A stretch of DNA of 61,504 bases, taken from assembly GCF_050874005.1 (NCBI RefSeq), contig NZ_JBNMJV010000016.1, forward strand, positions 1-61,504, written 5' to 3'. The notes below the pieces were generated by a model. It had not been told where the DNA came from. It saw only the letters and a list, made by a program, of their open reading frames with translations, and did not search any database. Shown piece after piece: positions 1 through 6,025 of the stretch (position 1 is the first letter of the stretch; every line of letters begins with the position of its first letter). Both the position numbers and the translations under genes were made by a program. Origin of the DNA: Huintestinicola sp050874005. GTDB taxonomy: Bacteria; Bacillota; Clostridia; Oscillospirales; Ruminococcaceae.

Positions 1-149
1 GACCTATTGCGCTTGACGACGACCTCTATACTAGTTTCAATCACCTTGCGGTGGCGGGGGTGGGTTAGAGTAGAAAGCATAAATTTTATCACAGGATGAA
101 AGCAGAAGCAGCGTTTCAATCACCTTGCGGTGGCGGGGGTGGGTTAGAG
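1..149 (-). CRISPR. Orphan CRISPR array 1 (leader-proximal end; continues before window)
   Basis: Two identical 37-nt repeats lie at 34-70 and 113-149. On the plus strand they begin GTTTCAATCACC and end GGGTTAGAG. A 42-nt spacer lies at 71-112 and a partial spacer at 1-33. Read on the minus strand, where the leader promoter points, each repeat ends in ATTGAAAC, the usual 3' handle of many type I and III repeats. The repeat core contains a GGTG/CACC-type short dyad. No cas gene is adjacent within the window, so the type cannot be assigned. Confidence 0.93.
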
Positions 150-287
150 AGGTACTTACAAAAAGTAACGTATCTGCGTGGTTTTCGGAGTGCCAAAGTC
201 CGAAAATCACCCAAAATATTGTGAACAGAATGTAAATACAGTTCCACCTCACAAATATATTATACAGCATAATTTTACGTTTGTCAA
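150..287 (-). promoter_or_regulatory. CRISPR leader 1 with consensus promoter
   Basis: This 138-nt leader abuts the last repeat. On the minus strand it holds TTGACA (287-282), a 17-nt spacer and TATAAT (264-259), which would start transcription about 100 nt before the first repeat. It is closely similar to, and exactly as long as, leader 2 at 4287-4424. Shared blocks include the sequences around CGTATCTGCGTGG, TGTGAACAGAATGTAAATAC and CCACCTCA. Similarity that extends over the transcribed leader is typical of adaptation-competent arrays. Confidence 0.85.
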
Positions 288-296
288 GGCTTTATT

Positions 297-328
297 CTAA
301 AAAAAATATGCCCTCGAACCGAGAGCAT
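297..328 (-). terminator. Intrinsic terminator of the GTPase/HNH operon
   Basis: A hairpin (ATGCCCTC/GAGAGCAT arms, 308-328 on the plus strand) is followed on the minus strand by an uninterrupted T run. It lies about 45 nt past the HNH gene and just before CRISPR promoter 1. A 19-codon reading frame with a good AAGGAG site starts at 356 and runs through the hairpin to 297; I do not annotate it as a gene. Confidence 0.85.
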
Positions 329-372
329 TAAGATTATAATTCAGTTTTCCGTTCATCTATTTTCAGCTCCTT

Positions 373-597
373 TCAGAACATAGTTATGTCCGCATTTCCA
401 TGATGTACCATAAGATGACATTCGTGACAGAGAGTAATAATGTTATCGGGATCGGAAGCACCGTTTTCATACGAATACTCAAACAGATGATGTCCTTCCA
501 CTCTTTCAGTGCTTCCGCAGATCTGACAGGTGTATCCGTCCCTTTCTTTTGCTATTTTTCTTGCAGTAACATCTTTTGCGGGTCTGTGCTGACTCAT
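373..597 (-). CDS. Small HNH endonuclease domain protein
   Basis: This 74-residue protein is a minimal HNH domain. It has two CxxC-type zinc pairs (CQICG near residue 24 and CHECH near residue 57), the histidine pair in EGHHLF and the asparagine in DNIITLCHECH, followed by a final HH. HNH domains nick or cut DNA, and many mobile elements and phages encode free-standing versions. The start follows an AGAGG site. It is the last gene of the minus-strand operon that contains the two GTPases. It could be an effector, a maintenance nuclease, or an unrelated passenger; the sequence alone does not decide. Confidence 0.85.
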   Translation of the reverse strand: MSQHRPAKDVTARKIAKERDGYTCQICGSTERVEGHHLFEYSYENGASDPDNIITLCHECHLMVHHGNADITMF

Positions 598-704
598 ATA
601 AACAACCTCTTTTCTAAAAATATTTTCGTAGTTTTATCCGATCATTTCGGTTATTCATCTGCGGAAAATGCCCGGGTACATTTTTCCGCAGATGAACCTG
701 CCGA

Positions 705-1700
705 TCAACCGAATAATCCACTGAGCAGGCTTTTTCCTAATCCGATTATTCCGCCGATGATTCCACCTCCTATCTTTCCGATTATTCCTCCGACTGTTCC
801 GAAGCAGCTGCCGATTTCCTCACCTATCTCACTTCCTTCCCTTGCGCTGCCTACTATGGATTCGAGCATTGAGGAGCGGACAATTTCCTTGTAGTCGTCA
901 AGCCTGTCATCGTGTTTCCACATTTCGGGTTCCTTGTTGATGTTGTCGGCATAGCAGATCCTTTTCTCGCTGGGGGTGTTTGTCACGATATAGCTCAGGA
1001 GCTTGGAAAGATTGTAGGGCGGCTGCTGGGGTAAGCCTTCTTCCTTATATCCTGCGCAGTAATAAATGGGTTCCACTGTTACACCTGTTGCTTCGTAAAT
1101 CCTGCGTTTAACCGACTCGGCTTTTTCTTTCAGGAAATCCTCAAGTGGCTTTTCGGGTCTGTTTTCCTCTGCGTTCCAGTATCTGCCCTTCATTGCCATA
1201 TCTGCCTGATTTATTGCCACGAGTATTCTGTTTGTCATGCCTTTTCCGATGTTGGGGATTATTACTTCATTGATCAGCTGGTATGATGTTCCAAGGTCTC
1301 TCGAACCGCCGTCGAGTATTACAAGAACAATGTCTATCAGAGGGTTTCCGTCCTTGTCAAGCTCATTGAGCTTTCGGATAATGTTCTGTGCATGGCGGTT
1401 GTCTGCTTCCTTTCCGTCTCCGAGACCCGGGCTGTCCCATAGGGTAAGGTTGTCGAGCTCATATTTCTCAATGGTCATTGTTTCGGGATCGGGAGATGCT
1501 CCTACCTTTGCTTTCTCAGTGTTGAACAGAGCGTTGATCGTTGAGCTTTTTCCGCAGCCTGTGCTGCCTGTGATGAGAACGTTGATCTGCTTGCCCTTTA
1601 GCTCCATGATGTTTCTGAGTGCTTCCTTCTTTTCTGCTTCGCTTGCACGGGAGTTCATAACGATGTCGGTAAGTCTATCAAATACAGATGTGTTAGTCAT
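705..1700 (-). CDS. Era/YfjP-like GTPase with glycine-zipper C-terminal tail
   Basis: This is a 331-residue P-loop GTPase. G1 is GSTGCGKSS (about 45-53), the G2-like threonine lies in DPETMT, G3 is DSPGLGD (89-95) and G4 is NQAD (164-167). The fold belongs to the TRAFAC Era-like group that includes prophage proteins YfjP and YeeP. The last 45 residues, after an acidic stretch, are a Gly-xxx-Gly hydrophobic run (GGIIGKIGGGIIGGIIG), as in membrane-inserting glycine zippers. The ATG at 1700 is chosen because AAAGGA lies 10 nt upstream; the ATG at 1709 is too close to that site. It is paralogous to the GTPase at 3062-3754. The membrane role is inferred. Confidence 0.8.
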   Translation of the reverse strand: MTNTSVFDRLTDIVMNSRASEAEKKEALRNIMELKGKQINVLITGSTGCGKSSTINALFNTEKAKVGASPDPETMTIEKYELDNLTLWDSPGLGDGKEADNRHAQNIIRKLNELDKDGNPLIDIVLVILDGGSRDLGTSYQLINEVIIPNIGKGMTNRILVAINQADMAMKGRYWNAEENRPEKPLEDFLKEKAESVKRRIYEATGVTVEPIYYCAGYKEEGLPQQPPYNLSKLLSYIVTNTPSEKRICYADNINKEPEMWKHDDRLDDYKEIVRSSMLESIVGSAREGSEIGEEIGSCFGTVGGIIGKIGGGIIGGIIGLGKSLLSGLFG

Positions 1701-1756
1701 AATTATCATTTCCTTTCATTTTTAAAAATAGTTTTTGATTTTGGTTTGGGAGATCA

Positions 1757-1996
1757 TCAGAATGAAAATGCGGTAAACTCTTCATCGGAGCCTTCGTTCA
1801 TCTTCACCTCTGCCGCTCCCGAGCCGTATGTTATTTTAAGGGTATGATCTGTGTCAATGCCGGGGAATCCGTTTTCGTCAATGATGACAGGGATTATCTC
1901 AACTTCGCCGTTTTCCCTTTCGATGGCAATGTTATTGTTGTTTACGGAAATCACCTTGTCGCCGCTGCGGAGAATCCTGAGTGTAAGTTCAGCCAT
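1757..1996 (-). CDS. Small protein of unknown function in GTPase operon
   Basis: This 79-residue protein is rich in beta-forming residues (ITLRILRSGDKVI, VEIIPVI) and ends with an acidic tail (NEGSDEEFTAFSF). A TGAGGA site precedes the ATG. It sits between the small membrane protein gene and the first GTPase gene with short spacing, so it is probably co-transcribed. I do not recognise a family. The pattern fits a small beta-barrel or a phage-type minor protein, but this is a guess. Confidence 0.6.
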   Translation of the reverse strand: MAELTLRILRSGDKVISVNNNNIAIERENGEVEIIPVIIDENGFPGIDTDHTLKITYGSGAAEVKMNEGSDEEFTAFSF

Positions 1997-2064
1997 AATA
2001 TTTTCCTCACTTTCATAGTTCGATTTAATTGTATTCGGTACAGATATGACAGCAGCTTATGGCG

Positions 2065-2250
2065 CTAAGATGTGTTTGATATTGTTTCAGAGATCAGAGC
2101 CTTATTATCTGTCCGATGTGTTGCGGAGCTTTCGGTGGCGATGCTCATTTCGTTAATCTCCATAAGGGACATAAAGCTGCAAAGAGATATTCCGAATGTG
2201 AGCTGTACCACGGAGAATAATATTGTTAGGATAATCATTGTCATATTCAT
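2065..2250 (-). CDS. Small single-pass membrane protein, unknown
   Basis: This 61-residue protein has an N-terminal hydrophobic segment of about 25 residues (IILTILFSVVQLTFGISL) followed by a polar, Ser/Thr/Asn-rich tail. A GAAAGGAAG site stands directly before the ATG. It lies 25 nt after the preceding gene in the same orientation, which suggests one transcript. The predicted topology is one membrane helix. No family is recognised. Its position between GTPase and amphipathic peptide genes adds to the membrane theme of the operon. Confidence 0.55.
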   Translation of the reverse strand: MNMTMIILTILFSVVQLTFGISLCSFMSLMEINEMSIATESSATHRTDNKALISETISNTS

Positions 2251-2275
2251 CTTCCTTTCGGTTATGTATCGGAGC

Positions 2276-2479
2276 TTATCGTGACCTGCTTTTTTCTATC
2301 CTTTTTCGTGAACCTCCTCCCAGAAATCTTCCCTTGTCAGTTGTATTGCAGGTAATGCCGTGTCCTCTGCCCTGGGGTGCTATGAGAGCCTTCTGTTCCT
2401 GAATTGCGCCTGTCAGTCTCGCTGCTTCCGAGGGTGTGAGGTTGTCGATGACTGCAACTACCGATTTGTTTCTTTCCAT
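2276..2479 (-). CDS. Small basic protein, unknown
   Basis: This 67-residue protein has a helical N-terminal half (VVAVIDNLTPSEAARLTGAI) and a basic Gly/Arg/Ser-rich end (GGGSRKRIEKSRSR). The start has an AGGAGG site at good spacing. It follows peptide gene 1 by about 20 nt. I do not recognise a family; the basic tail could bind nucleic acid or acidic membrane surfaces. Confidence 0.5.
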   Translation of the reverse strand: MERNKSVVAVIDNLTPSEAARLTGAIQEQKALIAPQGRGHGITCNTTDKGRFLGGGSRKRIEKSRSR

Positions 2480-2501
2480 AGATCATTCCTCCTGTTCGGG
2501 T

Positions 2502-2582
2502 TTACTTTCTTTTAACGGTTGTGATAACGTCGATAGCAAATTCAATTGCCAGACCTGCGATGCGAAGAATTTTTACAGCCAT
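2502..2582 (-). CDS. Amphipathic micropeptide 1 (26 aa, PSM-like)
   Basis: This short gene starts with an ATG preceded by GAAAGGAAG. The product begins MAVKILRIAG and ends DVITTVKRK. Charged residues (K4, R7, E14, D18, then K/R/K at 24-26) recur every 3-4 positions in an otherwise Ile/Leu/Val/Ala chain, so a helix would be strongly amphipathic. Length, lack of a signal peptide and a basic C-terminus resemble staphylococcal delta-toxin and other phenol-soluble modulins, although I claim resemblance of pattern, not homology. It is one of three tandem paralogues. Confidence 0.75.
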   Translation of the reverse strand: MAVKILRIAGLAIEFAIDVITTVKRK

Positions 2583-2643
2583 AAGCTCACTTCCTTTCAT
2601 TTTATAGACAATCGGGCGAAGCGGGAATTAAGTTTTTCCTCCC

Positions 2644-2718
2644 TCATTTTACGATTCTTATGATTTCGATTGCCAGGTCAATGCCGAGCCTTGCCAACTG
2701 TAATATTTTTATTGCCAT
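2644..2718 (-). CDS. Amphipathic micropeptide 2 (24 aa)
   Basis: This paralogue of the neighbouring peptides begins MAIKILQLAR and ends AIEIIRIVK. It shares the frame K-I-L-Q-x-A-R-x-G-x-D-L-A-I with peptide 3. GAAAGGAAGTG precedes the start. Polar positions 4, 7, 10, 14, 18, 21 and 24 define one helical face. The conserved amino-acid pattern, with many third-position differences from peptide 3, indicates that the frame is translated. The function is unknown; membrane activity is inferred. Confidence 0.78.
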   Translation of the reverse strand: MAIKILQLARLGIDLAIEIIRIVK

Positions 2719-2781
2719 ATTAACACTTCCTTTCACTTTATAGACAATCGGGCGAAGCGGGAATTAAGTTTTTCCTCCTTT

Positions 2782-2856
2782 TTATTTTACAATTTTGATG
2801 ATGTTGATTGCCAGATCAAGTCCGAACCTTGCCACCTGTAAGATCTTTATTATCAT
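2782..2856 (-). CDS. Amphipathic micropeptide 3 (24 aa)
   Basis: The peptide begins MIIKILQVAR and ends AINIIKIVK, and is the same length as peptide 2. The differences from peptide 2 are conservative (L/V, L/F, I/L, E/N, R/K), and the spacing of charged residues is kept. It is preceded by GAAAGGAAGTG and by one copy of the repeated 32-nt leader element. It is the first of the three peptide genes after the GTPase gene at 3062-3754. Confidence 0.78.
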   Translation of the reverse strand: MIIKILQVARFGLDLAINIIKIVK

Positions 2857-3061
2857 AAGAACACTTCCTTTCATTTGATAGACATCGTGGAAAACGGGAA
2901 ATAAAGTTTTTTATAATCTTTTTCTCATACCGCCTTTCTTATATTTATAAGACATATGGAAATCGCTGAAATTAAGATTTTTCATTATCATTTTTCATAC
3001 CGCCTTTCTGTTAAATAAACACATTGTGATTTGTGAGATTAAGATTTTTCCGAGAAGTTTT

Positions 3062-3754
3062 TTATGAGATATATCTGTACTTGCCGGGAATGCTGTCAAT
3101 GATTAGATTCATAAGCCCTTTCAGATTCCATTTGTATTCAGCCGAAAAGCATATGGGTCTTTTTATTTTCAGCTCCGCAGAGTCTTTGATCCTTTCCTGC
3201 ACGCTTTTTGCTTTATTCTCCAGAAAATCATTCAGAACACCGTCGGGCTTCTTGACATTCCAATGGCTGCCCTTCATAGCAATATCTGCCTGATTTACTG
3301 CCACAATAATTCTTTTTGTCGGGAAATTGGGGATTATCACATCATTCAGCAGACGGAAGGTTGTTCCCATATCCCTGGCAGAGCCTTCGATAATTACAAG
3401 CACCATATCAATTATGCCGATATTTCTTCCTGTGAACTTATCCCTGCGACTCATTTTCAGAGCTTCGGTTATCATTTGACTGTGCTTTTTATCATTAACG
3501 ATACTGTCTCCAAGACCCGGGCTGTCCCAGAGGGTGATAAATTCATTGAAGCGGTGGGAAGTGATGGCCATTGTCTCGGGGTCGGTGCCTGTTCCCGCCT
3601 TTGCAGTGCCTTCTCCGATAAGCGCATTGAGGGTCGAGGATTTTCCTGCGCCTGTTGCGCCTACAATGAGGACGTTGACGGGGTCATTCCGATAAGATAC
3701 CTTATTGCTGAGCTGACCGAATCTGTACTGCTTTATGTTTTTTTTTCTTTGCAT
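3062..3754 (-). CDS. Era/YfjP-like GTPase 2
   Basis: This 230-residue GTPase has G1 GATGAGKSS (32-40), G3 DSPGLGD (77-83), G4 NQAD (154-157) and a G5-like SAE near 207. It aligns with the GTPase at 705-1700 through the shared DPETMxI, SRD/ARDxGT and WN segments, but it ends soon after the G domain and lacks the glycine-zipper tail. The start is ambiguous. The best-placed ATG (3761, AAGGAG 8 nt upstream) is one base out of frame across a run of nine A residues, whereas the in-frame ATG (3754) lies 15 nt from that site. It is the first gene of the operon. Confidence 0.8.
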   Translation of the reverse strand: MQRKKNIKQYRFGQLSNKVSYRNDPVNVLIVGATGAGKSSTLNALIGEGTAKAGTGTDPETMAITSHRFNEFITLWDSPGLGDSIVNDKKHSQMITEALKMSRRDKFTGRNIGIIDMVLVIIEGSARDMGTTFRLLNDVIIPNFPTKRIIVAVNQADIAMKGSHWNVKKPDGVLNDFLENKAKSVQERIKDSAELKIKRPICFSAEYKWNLKGLMNLIIDSIPGKYRYIS

Positions 3755-3862
3755 TAGCCATGATCGTTTCTCCTTTCGGGATAGGTTTGTTTTGTCCTCT
3801 GTCTGAGAAACGATTCGGGCAGCGGGAAATTAAGTTTTTTTATAATTTTTTTCGGCACAAAA

Positions 3863-3896
3863 AAATCCGTCTCCCGGAAATGGTAAAGACGGATTT
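3863..3896 (-). terminator. Terminator between CRISPR array 2 and GTPase operon
   Basis: AAATCCGTC and GACGGATTT arms close a 16-nt loop, with a T run following on the minus strand (3860-3865) and a weaker one on the plus strand. It would stop array 2 read-through before the GTPase operon. Confidence 0.8.
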
Positions 3897-3920
3897 ATAT
3901 GTTACGATATTGAAAATAAA

Positions 3921-3954
3921 AACACTCCTCCCATGTTAAATGAGAGGAGTGTTT
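3921..3954 (-). terminator. Terminator fused to last repeat of CRISPR array 2
   Basis: AACACTCCTC and GAGGAGTGTT arms form a perfect stem with a T-rich stretch following on the minus strand. The hairpin overlaps the first bases of the degenerate leader-distal repeat, so the array transcript ends right after its final repeat. Confidence 0.8.
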
Positions 3955-4286
3955 TAATCCACCTTTCGGTGGCGGGGGTGGGTTAGAGCAACGGAAAACT
4001 TTTGACATTTCAGCGGAAAAGTGATGTTTCAATCACCTTTCGGTGGCGGGGATGGGTTAGAGGGGAAAGAATTTGATACGTACAAAGTTGGAACCTTGTT
4101 TCAATCACCTTTCGGTGGCGGGGGTGGGTTAGAGAAGTATGACCTTGCCAAGACTACATACGAACGGTATCTGTTTCAATCACCTTGCGGTGGCGGGGGT
4201 GGGTTAGAGCCGATGATAAGTCGGTCTTAGTGTCAGCGGTCATCGCGACGTTTCAATCACCTTGCGGTGGCGGGGGTGGGTTAGAG
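3951..4286 (-). CRISPR. Orphan CRISPR array 2 (5 repeats, 4 spacers)
   Basis: Repeats lie at 3951-3988 (38 nt, degenerate, leader-distal), 4026-4062, 4098-4134, 4173-4209 and 4250-4286. Spacers of 37, 35, 38 and 40 nt lie between them. The repeat is the same as in array 1, with CCTTTCGG instead of CCTTGCGG in the three older copies. The two leader-proximal repeats carry the GCGG form seen in array 1. The crRNA strand is minus. Repeat decay at the far end and uniformity at the leader end fit normal growth from the leader. No cas genes are present in the window. Confidence 0.95.
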
Positions 4287-4424
4287 GGGTACTTACACAA
4301 AACAACGTATCTGCGTGGCTTTCGGGGTGTCAAACCGGGAAAATCGCCCGAAACATTGTGAACAGAATGTAAATACTGTCCCACCTCATGATTTTATTAT
4401 ACAGCAAAGATCTGCATTTGTCAA
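4287..4424 (-). promoter_or_regulatory. CRISPR leader 2 with consensus promoter
   Basis: This is a 138-nt leader, similar to leader 1 over its whole length. On the minus strand TTGACA (4424-4419), a 17-nt spacer and TATAAT (4401-4396) give a textbook sigma-A promoter that drives array 2. Confidence 0.88.
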
Positions 4425-4485
4425 GAGTTTTTTCGGAAATAATGGTATGAAAATAAGCTAAATAATCAAATTTCAGAAAAATCTA

Positions 4486-4514
4486 TTGCCAAATTTGTAT
4501 AAATATGCTATAAT
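4486..4514 (+). promoter_or_regulatory. Promoter of the hsd operon
   Basis: TTGCCA (4486-4491), a 17-nt spacer and TATAAT (4509-4514) stand about 40 nt before the hsdM start. Confidence 0.8.
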
Positions 4515-4552
4515 AATCATAATTGTAAATAATGATTTATCGGAGGAAAGCT

Positions 4553-6025
4553 ATGCTCACAGGAGAACTCAAAAACAAGATAAACGCCATATGGGAAATG
4601 TTCTGGACGGGCGGAACCACAAACCCCCTAAGCGTAGTTGAACAGCTTACATATCTCATGTTCATACACGACCTTGACGCAGCGGACACACAGAAGGCAA
4701 AGAGCAGCGCAATGCTTGAACTGCCCTACAAAAGCATATTCGAGGGACACGAGGAATACAGATGGTCTGTGTTCCGTGATTTTCCTGCGGAAAAAATGTA
4801 TGAGCTTATGCAGAACGAGATATTCCCGTTTATAATCAATCTTCACGGCAATAAGGAAAGCGCATATTCCAAATATATGAGCAATGCGAAATTCGAGGTT
4901 CAGAAGCCCCAGCTGCTTTCAAAAATCGTCGATGGTCTTGACAGCGTATATACCGATATGGCAAAGAGCATTGAACCCGACACCAAGGGCGATATCTATG
5001 AATATCTTCTTTCAAAGCTTGGTCAGGCAGGCGTAAACGGTCAGTTCCGCACACCTCGTCACATTATCCGAATGATGGTGGAGCTGCTTGACCCCAAGCC
5101 AGACGATACGATCTGCGACCCCGCTTGCGGAACATCGGGATTTCTCGTATCGGCAGGGGAGTATCTCAAGGAGAAATATCACGACGATATTTTCTACAGC
5201 AAGGATAACAAGGCTCATTATAATAACACCATGTTCTACGGCTATGACACAGATCAGACAATGCTTCGTGTGGGCGCAATGAACATGATGACCCACGGAA
5301 TAGAAAATCCCAATATCGAATACAAGGACAGCCTTTCGGATATGAACACCGACACGGGCAGATACTCGATAATCCTTGCAAACCCTCCCTTCAAGGGCAG
5401 CCTTGACAATGACACAGTGTCCGCCGATCTTGTAAAGGTGTGCAAGACCAAGAAAACCGAGCTGCTGTTCATTGCCCTGTTCCTGCGAATGCTCAAGGTA
5501 GGCGGAAGATGTGCCTGCATAGTTCCCGACGGCGTGCTTTTCGGTTCATCGACTGCTCACAAGGCTATCCGCAAGGAGATAATCGAGGGAAACCGCCTTG
5601 AAGCTGTTATTTCAATGCCCAGCGGCGTATTCAAGCCCTATGCGGGCGTTTCAACGGGAATACTTATCTTTACAAAGACGGGTCATGGCGGCACCGATAA
5701 GGTGTGGTTCTACGATATGCAGGCGGACGGCTTCAGCCTTGATGACAAGCGCAACGAGGTTGCAGAGAATGATATTCCCGACATTATCGCACGTTTCAAG
5801 AACCTTGCAGCCGAAGAAAGTCGTGAACGGACAGACAAATCGTTTTTTGTACCTAAGCAGGAAATTGTTGACAACGGTTACGACCTTTCTATCAACAAGT
5901 ACAAGAGAACCGAGTATGTGGCTGTGGAGTATCCCTCTACGCAGGAGATCATGACCGAGCTTCACGAGATCGAGATGGAGATTAGGGAAGCTATGGCGGA
6001 GTTGGAGGGGTTGTTGAATGGGTAA
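4553..6025 (+). CDS. hsdM: Type I restriction-modification methyltransferase subunit
   Basis: HsdM transfers a methyl group from S-adenosylmethionine to adenine N6 and is the core of the type I M2S1 methylase and R2M2S1 nuclease. This 490-residue protein has the N-terminal helical HsdM domain, motif I DPACGTSGFL (about 189) and catalytic motif IV NPPF (about 277), the normal order for gamma-class N6 methylases. The ATG at 4553 is chosen because GGAGG lies 6 nt upstream; the ATG at 4532 has no such site. It overlaps hsdS by 8 nt, which implies coupled translation. The base composition resembles the host genes. Confidence 0.95.
   Translation: MLTGELKNKINAIWEMFWTGGTTNPLSVVEQLTYLMFIHDLDAADTQKAKSSAMLELPYKSIFEGHEEYRWSVFRDFPAEKMYELMQNEIFPFIINLHGNKESAYSKYMSNAKFEVQKPQLLSKIVDGLDSVYTDMAKSIEPDTKGDIYEYLLSKLGQAGVNGQFRTPRHIIRMMVELLDPKPDDTICDPACGTSGFLVSAGEYLKEKYHDDIFYSKDNKAHYNNTMFYGYDTDQTMLRVGAMNMMTHGIENPNIEYKDSLSDMNTDTGRYSIILANPPFKGSLDNDTVSADLVKVCKTKKTELLFIALFLRMLKVGGRCACIVPDGVLFGSSTAHKAIRKEIIEGNRLEAVISMPSGVFKPYAGVSTGILIFTKTGHGGTDKVWFYDMQADGFSLDDKRNEVAENDIPDIIARFKNLAAEESRERTDKSFFVPKQEIVDNGYDLSINKYKRTEYVAVEYPSTQEIMTELHEIEMEIREAMAELEGLLNG

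Larger units (their letters stand above)
2607..3053 (-). repeat. Five intergenic copies of a 32-nt leader element (sixth at 3806-3840)
   Basis: Copies lie at about 2607-2638, 2743-2774, 2881-2912, 2951-2982 and 3021-3051, with a further one at 3806-3840. On the minus strand the pattern is roughly AAAACTTAATTnCCG, then a variable GC-containing stretch, then ATnGTCTATAAA, followed by a ribosome binding site. The copies at 2607 and 2743 are identical over the core. The distance from CTT to GT is constant. Such a unit could be an alternative-sigma promoter, an operator or an RNA processing site. It is not a sigma-A promoter because no TTGACA lies at the right distance. Confidence 0.65.

Noticed and set aside
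37..270. 77-codon minus-strand frame at the start of the window
   Set aside because: It runs through CRISPR repeats and the leader; its apparent repeats are translated CRISPR repeats.
4021..4230. Plus-strand frame with repeated QSPFGGGxGLE motifs
   Set aside because: The motif is the CRISPR repeat read in one frame, and the spacers give the variable parts; no ribosome binding site.
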